Assembly (NCBI GenBank): GCA_951812505.1
Contig: CATOSI010000004.1
Coordinates: 47,211 to 111,210, forward strand
DNA length: 64,000 bases
From: an uncultured Dehalococcoidia bacterium
Lineage (GTDB): Bacteria; Chloroflexota; Dehalococcoidia; Lucifugimonadales; UBA1123
Direction: 5' to 3'
The position numbers and the translations under genes were made by a program. Of the stretch, positions 18,158 to 26,799 are shown one piece after another. Under the pieces are notes generated by a model. That model worked only from the letters and a program-made list of their open reading frames with translations. It searched no databases and was not told where the DNA came from. The stretch's first letter is position 1. The number at the start of each line of letters is the position of its first letter.

Positions 18158-18176
18158 AGGAATCAACGCGCCGATT

Positions 18177-18212
18177 ATGCCCTCTTCTTACGCTTATGTG
18201 GGGAGAGGGCAT
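18177..18212 (+). terminator. Hairpin after tuf
   Basis: An 11-bp stem (ATGCCCTCTTC with GGGAGAGGGCAT, one G-T pair) encloses a loop of about 14 nt. No clear T-run follows, so it may be a partial terminator or processing site between tuf and rpmG. The rest of the gap up to 18327 shows no tRNA-Trp gene, which is found here in some bacteria. Confidence 0.5.
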
Positions 18213-18327
18213 TTGGCCTATATCCGAACATTAGATAGTCGTACACGAATCAAGGGAATTCTAGCCCCAGCCATTTTCGGCGCCGATAGCCATTCGGCCT
18301 GAATTCGTGTCGAGGAGCGTATATAGT

Positions 18328-18495
18328 ATGGCCCGCCGGGGAGAAGTGAGAATTCTTATCACTCTCGGATGTATAGACTGCCGGGAGCGGACGTATAACT
18401 CGAGTAAGAACCGTCGAAACGACCCTCAGAGGTTGGAACTCAAGAAGTTCTGCCCGCGGTGTCGAAAACACACAATGCATCGAGAGGTTAGGTAG
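18328..18495 (+). CDS. rpmG: 50S ribosomal protein L33
   Basis: This 55-aa large-subunit protein has two C-x-x-C pairs (LGCIDCRER and KFCPRCRKH), the zinc-binding version of L33, plus the [11 protein letters not shown] signature. The start is ATG 18328, with GAGGAG 10 nt upstream; an in-frame upstream ATG at 18307 would add seven non-conserved residues. The secE GTG lies one base after the stop, so the two are translationally close. Confidence 0.95.
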   Translation: MARRGEVRILITLGCIDCRERTYNSSKNRRNDPQRLELKKFCPRCRKHTMHREVR

Positions 18496-18496
18496 A

Positions 18497-18733
18497 GTGG
18501 CGAGGGATCCCGGGGTAACCCGTAGAGTAAGTTCTCAGGTCGCGCGGCGGGCCTTCAGTATCCGCGCAATCGGCGAGGTGGTCGGTGAACTTCGTAGAGT
18601 AACATGGCCGACACGCGAAGAGACTTTTCGCCTCTCGATTATGGTTGTGGCCGTCGCCGTGGCGATGGGGATTTTCCTAGGCCTTGTTGACCTGGCATTT
18701 GCCAGGATCGTTGGCATAATCTTGGGGAACTAG
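18497..18733 (+). CDS. secE: Preprotein translocase subunit SecE
   Basis: SecE clamps SecY in the protein export channel. The 78-aa single-TM form has the conserved amphipathic helix with ELRRVTWPTREET followed by one hydrophobic segment of about 23 residues. The start is GTG. It is placed between rpmG and nusG as in most bacteria, 3 bp before nusG. Confidence 0.94.
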   Translation: MARDPGVTRRVSSQVARRAFSIRAIGEVVGELRRVTWPTREETFRLSIMVVAVAVAMGIFLGLVDLAFARIVGIILGN

Positions 18734-18736
18734 ACC

Positions 18737-19306
18737 ATGACACAAGTCACTCATTCCGATCCCAACGTCCGGTGGTACATAATCCATGCGTACTCCGGTC
18801 AGGAGAAGCGTGTCAAGGATAACCTTGAACATCGCATCAAGAACATGGATATGCAGGACAAGATCTTCCAGGTTGTCGTTCCAACCGAAGATCAGATAGA
18901 GATCAAGGGCGGGCAGCGCAAGACGGTGTCGCGCACTATCTTTCCCGGCTATATACTAGTGCAGATGACCATGGACGACCAGAGTTGGTTCGTCGTACGC
19001 AACACTCCGGGTGTGACGGGGTTCATTTCAGCAGAGGACGAGAGCGAAAATAACAGGCCTAAGCCTGTTCCGCTAGAGGAACAGGAAGTACAGATAATTC
19101 TGAGGCAGATCGAAACGGATACACCAACGCAGCGCATTGGATTCGAGAAAGGCCAGAGTGTCCGCATCACGGACGGACCCTTTATGGACTTTATGGGAAC
19201 TGTGGACGAGATCTCGCAGGAACGCGCAAAGGTGAAGGTGCTTGTATCTTTCTTCGGACGTGAGACGCCGGTGGAATTGGACTTCCTCCAGGTCGAGAGG
19301 GTCTAG
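18737..19306 (+). CDS. nusG: Transcription termination/antitermination protein NusG
   Basis: NusG binds RNA polymerase and links it to Rho or the ribosome. The N-terminal NGN domain begins with RWYIIHAYSGQEKRVKDNL and has the IFPGYILVQM strand. The C-terminal KOW domain has GQSVRITDGPFMDFMGTVDE and KVLVSFFGRETPVELD. The length of 189 aa is normal. The gene belongs to the secE-nusG-rplK run. Confidence 0.96.
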   Translation: MTQVTHSDPNVRWYIIHAYSGQEKRVKDNLEHRIKNMDMQDKIFQVVVPTEDQIEIKGGQRKTVSRTIFPGYILVQMTMDDQSWFVVRNTPGVTGFISAEDESENNRPKPVPLEEQEVQIILRQIETDTPTQRIGFEKGQSVRITDGPFMDFMGTVDEISQERAKVKVLVSFFGRETPVELDFLQVERV

Positions 19307-19360
19307 TTCGGTATTCCCAGATTACGAATTATTGAAGAAGCGCTTTAGGGATAAACTCAA

Positions 19361-19783
19361 TTGGCAAAGAAAGTAAGAGCTATAATCAAGCTGCAAATCG
19401 AAGCGGGCAAGGCGACGCCCGCTCCTCCGGTAGGCCCTGCCCTGGGTCAGCACGGCGTCAACATAATGGGGTTCGTCAAGGAGTACAATGAGCGAACGGC
19501 CCCACAGGCGGGATCAGTCGTTCCTGTCGAATTGACCGTCTTCGAGGATCGCTCATTTACGTTCATAGTCAAGAGTCCGCCCGCCTCTGATCTCCTGCGC
19601 AAAGCCGCCGGAGTAGAAAAGGGCAGTGGAAACCCGAAGGCAGAACAGGTTGCAACGGTGTCGCGCGATCAGGTTAAGGAGATCGCAGAAACCAAGTTGA
19701 AGGACTTGAACGCCGCGGACATTGAGGGAGCGATGCGCATCATCGAGGGAACCGCCCGCAGCATGGGAATAAGGGTAAGCTGA
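19361..19783 (+). CDS. rplK: 50S ribosomal protein L11
   Basis: L11 forms the GTPase-associated centre with 23S rRNA and is the target of thiopeptide antibiotics. The TTG-started product (140 aa) shows [20 protein letters not shown] at the N-terminus, [12 protein letters not shown], and a C-terminal RNA-binding domain ending in the [12 protein letters not shown] motif. A weak AGGGATAA site precedes the start. It is followed by rplA. Confidence 0.97.
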   Translation: MAKKVRAIIKLQIEAGKATPAPPVGPALGQHGVNIMGFVKEYNERTAPQAGSVVPVELTVFEDRSFTFIVKSPPASDLLRKAAGVEKGSGNPKAEQVATVSRDQVKEIAETKLKDLNAADIEGAMRIIEGTARSMGIRVS

Positions 19784-19825
19784 GACCTTGGCCGAGGGCA
19801 ACAGTCGGCAGATAAGGAATCCAAA

Positions 19826-20539
19826 TTGGCCACCAGGGGAAGAAGATATAGAGATGCCGTCGGGCTCATTGATAGCGACACTGCGTACGCTCCTTCTGAG
19901 GCTATTGACTTAACCAAGAAAACCGCCAAGGCAAAGTTCGATGAGACCATCGAGCTTCATTTGCGCACAGGCGCGGACCCGCGCTATGCGGATCAGATGG
20001 TACGAGGCGTGGCCGTATTGCCGCATGGAGTGGGAAGGCCGGTCAGAGTCTTGGTGTTCTGCCAAGGCGAAGCTGAGGCCGTCGCTCGAGAGGCAGGAGC
20101 CGATTTCGTTGGCAGCGATGACCTCATAAAGGAGATCCAAGACGGATTTCTAGGATTCGATGTCTCCATTGCCACTCCGGACCTGATGGGCCGTATTGGT
20201 CGTCTGGGACGCATTTTAGGGCGACGAGGTCTTATGCCCAACCCGCGAACCGGTACCGTTGTTCAACCCGACGATATACCTCGCGCGATTTCGGATGCCA
20301 AAAAGGGACGAGTCGAGTTCCGACTGGACAGGACTGGGCTAATACATGTTCCTATCGGGAAGGCCAGTTTCGAGGGCGATATGTTGATGGACAACCTGAC
20401 GATGCTGGTTGACAACATCGTCAGGGCGAGGCCGGGAGGCGTCAAGGGACAGTTCATTCGGTCAGCGTATCTTACCGCAACAATGGGTCCCAGTGTATCA
20501 ATGGATGTTGAACGCCTATCGGCCCTTCGTGTAGAATAG
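19826..20539 (+). CDS. rplA: 50S ribosomal protein L1
   Basis: L1 forms the mobile stalk beside the E site. The 237-aa product, started by TTG, has the HLRTGADPRYADQMVRG segment, LGRRGLMPNPRTGTV (the hallmark loop) and a C-terminal RSAYLTATMGPSV. The order rplK-rplA then L10 leader-rplJ-rplL is the standard bacterial stalk gene order. Confidence 0.97.
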   Translation: MATRGRRYRDAVGLIDSDTAYAPSEAIDLTKKTAKAKFDETIELHLRTGADPRYADQMVRGVAVLPHGVGRPVRVLVFCQGEAEAVAREAGADFVGSDDLIKEIQDGFLGFDVSIATPDLMGRIGRLGRILGRRGLMPNPRTGTVVQPDDIPRAISDAKKGRVEFRLDRTGLIHVPIGKASFEGDMLMDNLTMLVDNIVRARPGGVKGQFIRSAYLTATMGPSVSMDVERLSALRVE

Positions 20540-20699
20540 CAGGAAACGCCAGAGACAGCGGGCTTCTCCTATACTAGGGGAATTAAAACTTCAGCCTGCC
20601 GAGGCCGCAATCCGAAACTTCGTTTCGGGCATCAAGATGCAGCCATTGCCCCGTGTCTCCGGCACGGGGCTTTCATTATTAGGGGGAGTGGAGGTAGGA
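20540..20699 (+). promoter_or_regulatory. Ribosomal protein L10 leader with attenuator
   Basis: The stretch matches the L10 leader type: an AGACAGCGGGC segment, then a CTTCAGCCTGCCGAGGC segment that pairs with it around the kink-turn region, where the L10(L12)4 complex binds and represses. Downstream, GCCCCGTG (20648-20655) pairs with CACGGGGC (20663-20670), followed by TTTCATTATT, which looks like an intrinsic terminator used for attenuation. The rplJ GTG start at 20700 follows GGAGGT. Confidence 0.85.
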
Positions 20700-21230
20700 G
20701 TGCCTACTCAAGCCAAAGAAGAGGCGGTTGAACTGCTGAAAGACAAGTTCGAGCGCAGTTCTATCGTAATTACCACAAACTATTCGGGCCTTCCCGTATC
20801 CGAGATGACCGATCTGCGGCGCGCGTTGAGGGAAGCGAACGTCGAATACAGGATCATTAAAAACACGCTCGCCTACATAGCAGCGGACCAGGCTGGCAAG
20901 CCAGCGATCAAAGACGTCATCAACGGCCCGACTGGTGTTGCATTCGGATACGAGGATCCTCTGGAGCCTGCAAGGGCGCTATCGGGATTCATCCGAGCCA
21001 ACAGATCGTCCCTTGCCATAATGGGCGGTGAGATGGACGGGAAGTCGCTGACTAGCGACCAGGTGAATCAATTGGCTACCTTACCAGGACGTGAGGAGCT
21101 CGTAGCCCAACTGCTCATGCGAATGAACAGTCCGGCGGCGGGATTGGTCAATGTGCTCAACGGTCCAATAGCGGCACTTGCCCGAGTGCTTCAGGGGCAT
21201 GTGGACAATATCCAGCAGCAAGAAGCGTGA
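20700..21230 (+). CDS. rplJ: 50S ribosomal protein L10
   Basis: L10 anchors L7/L12 dimers to the stalk base and represses its own operon through the leader RNA. The start is GTG 20700, giving MPTQAKEEAVELLKDKF; the frame is open further up through the leader but that part is RNA. TNYSGLPVSEMTDLRRALR and the C-terminal helix for L12 binding (AALARVLQGHVDNIQ) are seen. The length is 176 aa. Confidence 0.96.
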   Translation: MPTQAKEEAVELLKDKFERSSIVITTNYSGLPVSEMTDLRRALREANVEYRIIKNTLAYIAADQAGKPAIKDVINGPTGVAFGYEDPLEPARALSGFIRANRSSLAIMGGEMDGKSLTSDQVNQLATLPGREELVAQLLMRMNSPAAGLVNVLNGPIAALARVLQGHVDNIQQQEA

Positions 21231-21292
21231 GTGTTTTTCGGTCAAAGAGTTGTTTTTAGCTAACCGGCATTGGCCAGAAGGAGGAGACCTAA

Positions 21293-21685
21293 ATGGCTTT
21301 GACAAAGGATGAGATCGTCGAAGGAATCAAGGACATGTCCGTCCTGGAACTCGCGGACCTCGTGAAGGAACTTGAAGACGTGTTCGGTGTGAGCGCCGCC
21401 GCTCCGGTTGCCATGGCGACTGTGCAGGGCGTTGCCGGAACCGCCGAAGCTGCGGCAGCCGAGGCCGAGGAACAGACCGAATTCGACGTAACCCTCAAGG
21501 AGATTGGCCCCAAGAAGATCAATGTCATTAAGGCAGTCCGAGAGGTAACCACGCTGGGACTGAAAGAGGCGAAGGATCTGGTAGAGAGCGCGCCGACGGT
21601 AGTCAAGGAAGCGATCTCCAAAGACGAGGCCGATTCACTCAAGGAGAAGCTCGAGGGCGCAGGCGCTGTTGTAGAGGTTGCGTAG
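21293..21685 (+). CDS. rplL: 50S ribosomal protein L7/L12
   Basis: L7/L12 forms the flexible stalk that recruits translation GTPases. The 130-aa product has the N-terminal dimerisation helices ([16 protein letters not shown]), an Ala/Glu-rich hinge, and the C-terminal domain with [21 protein letters not shown] strong AAGGAGGAGAC precedes the ATG. A terminator follows. Confidence 0.98.
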   Translation: MALTKDEIVEGIKDMSVLELADLVKELEDVFGVSAAAPVAMATVQGVAGTAEAAAAEAEEQTEFDVTLKEIGPKKINVIKAVREVTTLGLKEAKDLVESAPTVVKEAISKDEADSLKEKLEGAGAVVEVA

Positions 21686-21720
21686 CCTTTAACACACCTA
21701 CGTCACTTGTGAATGTATGA

Positions 21721-21750
21721 AAGCCCGCGCAATTTGCGCGGGCTTCTTCG
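21721..21750. terminator. Bidirectional terminator between rplL and larA-like gene
   Basis: AAGCCCGCGCAA and TTGCGCGGGCTT form a long GC-rich hairpin followed by CTTCG and TT. It lies between convergent genes and could stop both. Confidence 0.8.
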
Positions 21751-21776
21751 TTACTTAGTACGCTGTCTGGCGCGGG

Positions 21777-23051
21777 TTATGAGGTCGCCAGATAAGGTAT
21801 CGTCTGCGGGCCTTCCGGGATGACGCAGAGACGGCCACCGCTTCCGTGTCGCAACAGTTCCTCGCTTATGGCCCCTTCCACATCTTCAATTGGCTCGATG
21901 TGGGCGCTGCGTACCTGTTCTTCCGTCAAGTAGGTGGACTTGAGTTTCACGTTAGCCTTCAGCTGAATCTGCGCTTGGATCTGCACCTGCCATTGGTCGT
22001 GAACATTGTGGCCTGGCGAATGCACCGTATCCAGAATATCCCGTGGCCCGGAGGATGATTGAAGCAGCCTGCCATACTCTCCGTGATCGGGGATGCCATC
22101 CAGACACTCGGCTACTGCGACTATAGTGCCGCCCCGCTTGACCACCTGAGCGGCGGCCGACATTCCCTTGACCGCCTGGTAGAGGTTCTGGTCGAGTGGG
22201 TAACCGCTGTTCGTCGTGAGCACAACCTCAAATGGTCGGTTCACGGGCTGCATGGAGATTGTCCTAGCAAAACGGCAGGAGGCGCGGTGGACGGTGGTTG
22301 GTTCGCCCGCATACACGCTGGTGATGCGGCGTTCTCGGTTGATGGTGACGTCCAGAGCGAAATCCACGCCGGTTTTGGCGGCAATCTCGCGGATCGAGTC
22401 ATGGATTGGATTGCCGACCGTAACTCCCCACCGCGCTTCCGGATGGCCGATCATCTCTGCGTTGTGCAGCCTCATTATAGTATCGAATCCCGCGAGGCCG
22501 GGCGCGACCATCTTCGGGCCGCCTGAGAATCCGGCGAAGAAGTGAGGCTCGACGAACCCGACCGTGATTCTCAGGTCTGACTCCAGCCAGTGCCGATTCA
22601 AGAATATGGGAATTCCGTCCTGCGTTTCCCCCGCGCTCTTCAGAATGGTGTCGTCGAACGCATTGTGGTTGAGGACGTTGTAGCGATCCACTATTTCATC
22701 GCCGAGCATCTGGCGCAGTTCAGAATCGGTGTTGGATCGGTGGGTTCCTGTGGCAACCAGAATCACGATGTTCTGATCTGGAATATGAGACAGGTCGCGT
22801 AGAAGCACCGGCAGGACTGTCCTGCTGGGTATGGGTCTGGTAATGTCGCACACCGAAATGGCGACCGTGTGCCCGGACTGAGCCAGTTTGCGCAAAGGAG
22901 ACGTTCCGCCGACGGGATCGCGGACGGCGGTCCTGATAGCGCCTGTTTGGTCGGGAAGACCGGGCAGGTAGCTTGGCTCGACGATAGTGGTTCTATCGTC
23001 GGGTAGTTCCACCTCAAGTCCAGTCTTGCCGTATGCGAGCTTAACCTTCAC
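21777..23051 (-). CDS. LarA-family nickel-dependent racemase/epimerase
   Basis: LarA-type enzymes use the nickel-pincer nucleotide, bound to a lysine, to racemise or epimerise alpha-hydroxy acids. The 424-aa product has the features that matter: ATGTHRSNT, the LNHNAFD segment, EPHFFAGFSGGPKMVAPG with the His and the cofactor-bearing Lys of G-G-P-K, and EMIGHPEARWG with the next His. The substrate is not known; the family includes lactate, malate and sugar acid enzymes. The cofactor maker larC lies 5.3 kb away, but larB and larE are not in the window. It ends the minus-strand series and faces rplL across a terminator. Confidence 0.88.
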   Translation of the reverse strand: MKVKLAYGKTGLEVELPDDRTTIVEPSYLPGLPDQTGAIRTAVRDPVGGTSPLRKLAQSGHTVAISVCDITRPIPSRTVLPVLLRDLSHIPDQNIVILVATGTHRSNTDSELRQMLGDEIVDRYNVLNHNAFDDTILKSAGETQDGIPIFLNRHWLESDLRITVGFVEPHFFAGFSGGPKMVAPGLAGFDTIMRLHNAEMIGHPEARWGVTVGNPIHDSIREIAAKTGVDFALDVTINRERRITSVYAGEPTTVHRASCRFARTISMQPVNRPFEVVLTTNSGYPLDQNLYQAVKGMSAAAQVVKRGGTIVAVAECLDGIPDHGEYGRLLQSSSGPRDILDTVHSPGHNVHDQWQVQIQAQIQLKANVKLKSTYLTEEQVRSAHIEPIEDVEGAISEELLRHGSGGRLCVIPEGPQTIPYLATS

Positions 23052-23111
23052 GGCTCTTCACCCCGACTTAGTTTTCCACATGAGCGGATTGAGTCGAAAA
23101 CTCAACCCGTT

Positions 23112-23792
23112 TTAACCGGCGAGTTCTGCCGGAATCGTCCAGATCTCGCGCTCGTAGGGCATACCTCGACGGTCAATTCTGAAGGATGAACGTCGCATCG
23201 TCCGGCGGGGCGACTGTGTCCTTACCCAGCGTTCGGGCCCTTCCAGTTCAGCTTCGACGGTCGAAAGGCCCTCTATGCGGTAGTGCATCGGTATGACGAC
23301 CCTGGGAGAAACGAGATGCAACAAATGGTCAACCTGGTCAAACGTCAGCAGGTGGCAGGAATCGTCAACGGTCACCATCAGCACGTCAATGCGGCCCAGG
23401 CCCTCCAGCGCGTCTGATGGAATGTCGTGGCGATTGTCGCCGATGTGACAGTATCTCACTCCCTCATGTTCGACAACGTAAATTACGTTTTCCATACCGT
23501 TGCGACCAGAAATCCCGGAGTGTATATCGCTAACTCCGGTGACGGTAGTATTGCCAACATGCCTGGTTTCAGCCCGGTCCAGCATTGGCGTCCCATCGGG
23601 CAGGGCGGAGACCGCATTGTGGTCAAAGTGGTCGTGGGTCACGGCCACAAGATTAACTTCCAGAGGTGGAAATTCCTTGATAAACCAGTTGTCATACTCT
23701 GAACTGCCGTTGCCGAAAGGGTCAATCAGCAGGCTATCCCCAGTAATATCCTCGAAGAGGAAGGCGCAGTGCCCCAGATAGCGGACAGACAT
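23112..23792 (-). CDS. MBL-fold metallo-hydrolase (UPF0173-like)
   Basis: The protein has the metallo-beta-lactamase fold with the metal motif THDHFDHN near residue 55, a later GDNRHD and an IPMHYR histidine near the end. This matches the small beta-lactamase-like hydrolases of the UPF0173/UlaG type. The substrate is unknown. The start is only 3 bp after the stop of the M20 peptidase gene, so the two are likely co-translated and may act on related compounds. Confidence 0.82.
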   Translation of the reverse strand: MSVRYLGHCAFLFEDITGDSLLIDPFGNGSSEYDNWFIKEFPPLEVNLVAVTHDHFDHNAVSALPDGTPMLDRAETRHVGNTTVTGVSDIHSGISGRNGMENVIYVVEHEGVRYCHIGDNRHDIPSDALEGLGRIDVLMVTVDDSCHLLTFDQVDHLLHLVSPRVVIPMHYRIEGLSTVEAELEGPERWVRTQSPRRTMRRSSFRIDRRGMPYEREIWTIPAELAG

Positions 23793-23795
23793 ATC

Positions 23796-24878
23796 TCAGT
23801 CGTCCGTTCTCAGGAGCGTTTCACAGAGGTGCGCGGCGTCCACGAGGTCGGGGATAGTAACGTACTCTCTGACCGTGTGCATCCCATGATCCGCCATGCC
23901 GACCACGACAGCGCTGATGTCGTTGAGTCTGAAGACGTTGCCGTCCGTGCCGCCACCCGAAGGCTGCATAGTGGGAGTCATTCCGAGGGACTTCAACGCT
24001 GACTTAACCCTTGCGAGAGCGGGGTCGTCGTCCGAAAGGTTATAGGCGACGAACTCGGTGTGCAGGTGGCACTGTATGTCGGCCTCAGGGAACATGTTTC
24101 GCACTTCGCCCAGGGCCTCATCTACCTGCAGTCTTATTCCGTCGAGACTCTCCAGATTCCGGCTTCTGAATTCGCCGTGTACGGTTGTGAGTTCGGGAAC
24201 GGCATTCCTGACGGTGCCTCCCTCTATGGTGCCGACGTTGAATGTAGTCTCGTCGTCGAGGCGACCCTGTGGGAGCCTGGTGATTATTTCAGCCGCAATG
24301 CGTATAGCCGAGAGCCCCTTTTCAGGCTCCACGCCCGCGTGGGCGGCGCGTCCGGTGATCTCTATATCGAAGCCTATGTACTCTGGGCTTGAGGAGGTTA
24401 TCTGGCTGGGAGGACCTTCGCCGTCGAATACGATAGCTTCCTCGCCCTTGATCAGCGAGAAGTCCATGTTTCGCGCGCCGACGAGTCCTATCTCCTCCTC
24501 ACGGGTGAAGGCTACTTCGATGGATCTGTGGGGAGTACCATCCTCGAATATTGACTCCAGGGCCTCGAGGATGGCCGCTACGCCAGCCTTGCAGTCGCCG
24601 CCCAGAATAGTGGTGCCGTCCGAGACGATGCGTTCACCCTCAACGGACGGCTGCACGCCTCGTCCGGGTTCTACCGTGTCCATATGGGCGGACAGGATAA
24701 GCGGGTCCTCGCCGCCGTCGTTGGCGATAATGTTCCCATAGTCGTCTCTCACTACGGTGAAACCCATACATTCCAGTCTCTCGACCAAGTGCAGGGCGAC
24801 TTCCTCTTCGTCGCCTGACGGGCTGTCTATACGAGCAAGGTCGCAGAATGTGCGGACTATTCTTTCTCGGCTTATCAT
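23796..24878 (-). CDS. M20-family metallopeptidase/deacylase
   Basis: The 360-aa product is a di-zinc amidohydrolase/aminopeptidase of the M20 (PepT/ArgE/DapE) type. Metal and catalytic motifs are SAHMDTVEPG, ILGGDCKAG, TREEEIGLVGA and a terminal H-T-V-x-E-Y-V (MHTVREYVTI). A lid domain with GRAAHAGVEPEKGLSAI is present, so it probably dimerises. It resembles the PepT-like subgroup, but peptide versus acyl-amino acid substrate cannot be told. It is next to the MBL gene. Confidence 0.87.
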   Translation of the reverse strand: MISRERIVRTFCDLARIDSPSGDEEEVALHLVERLECMGFTVVRDDYGNIIANDGGEDPLILSAHMDTVEPGRGVQPSVEGERIVSDGTTILGGDCKAGVAAILEALESIFEDGTPHRSIEVAFTREEEIGLVGARNMDFSLIKGEEAIVFDGEGPPSQITSSSPEYIGFDIEITGRAAHAGVEPEKGLSAIRIAAEIITRLPQGRLDDETTFNVGTIEGGTVRNAVPELTTVHGEFRSRNLESLDGIRLQVDEALGEVRNMFPEADIQCHLHTEFVAYNLSDDDPALARVKSALKSLGMTPTMQPSGGGTDGNVFRLNDISAVVVGMADHGMHTVREYVTIPDLVDAAHLCETLLRTDD

Positions 24879-24902
24879 CTGGGCGTCTCCGTATGCGGGT
24901 CT

Positions 24903-25088
24903 CTATTCGTCTGACGCCAGCGTTCCGGCCTGCGCCCAGTTTTCCTTGGCCACGTCCTCGAATATGACGAACGTCGCATCGGCGGGCGCCTTGCCGATTT
25001 CGACTACGGCCTCTGTGATTGCCTTGGCGAGTTCCTGTTTCTGTTGGTGGGTGCGGCCCGGCCACATTTCAACTCTAACGATTGGCAT
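24903..25088 (-). CDS. 4-oxalocrotonate tautomerase-family protein
   Basis: This 61-aa protein starts M-P, so processing leaves the catalytic N-terminal Pro of the tautomerase superfamily. PIVRVEMWPGRTHQQKQ and the VVEIGKAPADATFVIF strand fit the 4-OT subunit. Such enzymes tautomerise enol acids during aromatic degradation; the actual substrate is unknown. It sits 24 bp upstream of the M20 gene. Confidence 0.85.
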   Translation of the reverse strand: MPIVRVEMWPGRTHQQKQELAKAITEAVVEIGKAPADATFVIFEDVAKENWAQAGTLASDE

Positions 25089-25167
25089 ATCTTCTACTCC
25101 TGAGTTTCAATCTGGTTTGAGTGTCTGGATTCTAGCAAGGGTTGGGACAATGGGCAACGGCGGTCTG

Positions 25168-25518
25168 TCATCGCTTCAGCCGTAGAATACCGATTATGAG
25201 AGCGATGATTCCCATAGCAATGAGGGCGTATTTGATGAAGATACGCGGGCTTTCCAAGGATATGTATCTGGTCCCCAACTCTGTTATCTCGACGAGGCCA
25301 ATAGGAGTAACTTCTACGCCGCCACCGCCGCCAGAGCCTTCACCGCTGCTGTCACCACCACCGTTCCCACCTCCCGCTCCGAAGCCGTAACGGACTCTTG
25401 CCACGGGAATCAACGTCCTGCCGTCCACCGAAACCGGGTCGCCATAGACCGTTTTGGTCGTGGCGGACGCCTGCAGTCGGTCGGTTATCTTGTTGAGGGT
25501 GTCGGAAACTGTGGTCAT
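25168..25518 (-). CDS. GerW/YtfJ-family protein with C-terminal TM
   Basis: The start is ATG 25518, giving MTTVSDTLNKITDRLQAS, 116 aa. The family core is clear: TVYGDPVSVDGRTLIPVARV followed by RYGFGAGGG, a Gly/Ser-rich stretch and VEVTPIGLVEI. A hydrophobic segment near the end (KYALIAMGIIALIIGIL) suggests membrane anchoring. In Bacillus the relative YtfJ/GerW is linked to spores, but the family is common in non-sporulating bacteria and its activity is not known. No sporulation genes are seen here. Confidence 0.8.
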   Translation of the reverse strand: MTTVSDTLNKITDRLQASATTKTVYGDPVSVDGRTLIPVARVRYGFGAGGGNGGGDSSGEGSGGGGGVEVTPIGLVEITELGTRYISLESPRIFIKYALIAMGIIALIIGILRLKR

Positions 25519-25588
25519 TTTGAAACCTGTCTGCTGGATCTTAGTACAAAGCATGAGAGCCAATGATCTGAAGATTCCCGCATCGTCG

Positions 25589-26797
25589 TCACGCCAGACT
25601 GCCCAGCAGGGGAATGACCCTGTCCAGAATCTCGACGCCTACGTCGTACTTGGACATGAGGGGGAGGCGTTCGATTGAACCTTCGCGGTCGAGGATTATG
25701 ACGCGGTTGTCGTCAACGGCGAAGCCCGCGTCCTCGGCGGTGATGTCGTTGGCGACTATCATGTGCAGCCCCTTGGACTGAATCTTGGCGCGCGCGTTGT
25801 CTATGAGGTCCTCGCTCTCGGCGGCGAAGCCGACTTTTACCAGTCTATCGGCATGAATTCCGGCAATGAGGTCGGGATTCTTGACGAGATCTATCGTCCA
25901 GGTGTCGGCGCCGGTCTTCTTGACTTTCTGCTCTGCTATCTGGGCTACGCGCCAGTCCGCGACTGCGGCGGCCATGATTACGGCGTCGGCGTCGGCGCAT
26001 TCCCTGTCGAGCGCGTGACCCATCTCGAGGGCGGAGTTTATCCTTGCGACCTTTACGCCTGTGGGGTCGGGAAGGGCGGTCGGGGCGGAAACGATAACTG
26101 CCTGCGCTCCTCGGTCTCTCGCCGCCTCCGCAATGGCGTAGCCCATCTTGCCGGAAGAGTGGTTCGCTATGACGCGAACCGGGTCTATCGCCTCGCGTGT
26201 GCCGCCGGCACTGACCACAATCTTGCGTCCTGCCAGGTCGCCAGCGCGCCCTAGCAGAATTCTGATATGTCCTACCAGTTCTGCGGGCTCGAGAAGCCTG
26301 CCCCTGCCCACGAGGCCAGAGGCCATTCTGCCCTCGGCGGGCCCGGCGACGTATATGCTACGCTGTCGGAGAAGTTCGACATTTGCCTGGGTTGCTGGAC
26401 TCTCGAACATGTTGGCGTCCATCGCCGGAGCAACTAGAACAGGCGCGCGCGTGGCGAGAATCGTCGCCGAAACCGGATCGTCGGCTCTGCCGTGGGCGAT
26501 CTTGGCCAGGCTGTTTGCGGTAGCGGGAACGACGGCGACGAGATCGGCTCGCTCGGCGGCTGCGACGTGGTTGATGCTCAACTCGGATTGGGGGTCAAAC
26601 ATGCTCGTGATGACGGGCCGGTGAGTTATCGCTGTGAAAGTCAGTGGGGTAAGAAACCGTAAGGCCGAGGGCGTCATAAGGACATCCACGTCGGCGTTTA
26701 GCTGCATGAGCTTGCTCGCCAGATCAACCGCCTTGTAGCAGGCGATGGAGCCGGTGACGCCGAGTGAGATGGTCTTGCCTTGAAGTGAGTATGTCAT
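25589..26797 (-). CDS. coaBC: Bifunctional phosphopantothenoylcysteine decarboxylase / phosphopantothenate-cysteine ligase
   Basis: This enzyme makes two steps of CoA synthesis. The N-terminal flavin-binding CoaC half shows LGVTGSIACYKAVDLASKL, the His in SINHVAAAERADLV, APAMDANMFESPA, and a substrate-clamp Cys region that is not obvious. The C-terminal CoaB half has SAGGTREAIDPVRVIANHSSGKMG and KVGFAAES. The length (402 aa) is usual. Only 2 bp separate it from coaX upstream, so the two CoA genes form an operon. Confidence 0.95.
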   Translation of the reverse strand: MTYSLQGKTISLGVTGSIACYKAVDLASKLMQLNADVDVLMTPSALRFLTPLTFTAITHRPVITSMFDPQSELSINHVAAAERADLVAVVPATANSLAKIAHGRADDPVSATILATRAPVLVAPAMDANMFESPATQANVELLRQRSIYVAGPAEGRMASGLVGRGRLLEPAELVGHIRILLGRAGDLAGRKIVVSAGGTREAIDPVRVIANHSSGKMGYAIAEAARDRGAQAVIVSAPTALPDPTGVKVARINSALEMGHALDRECADADAVIMAAAVADWRVAQIAEQKVKKTGADTWTIDLVKNPDLIAGIHADRLVKVGFAAESEDLIDNARAKIQSKGLHMIVANDITAEDAGFAVDDNRVIILDREGSIERLPLMSKYDVGVEILDRVIPLLGSLA

Positions 26798-26799
26798 TT

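Noticed and set aside
20637..20699. Longer L10 protein starting at 20637
   Set aside because: This part is the L10 leader RNA with its terminator; the protein begins at GTG 20700, where homology starts.
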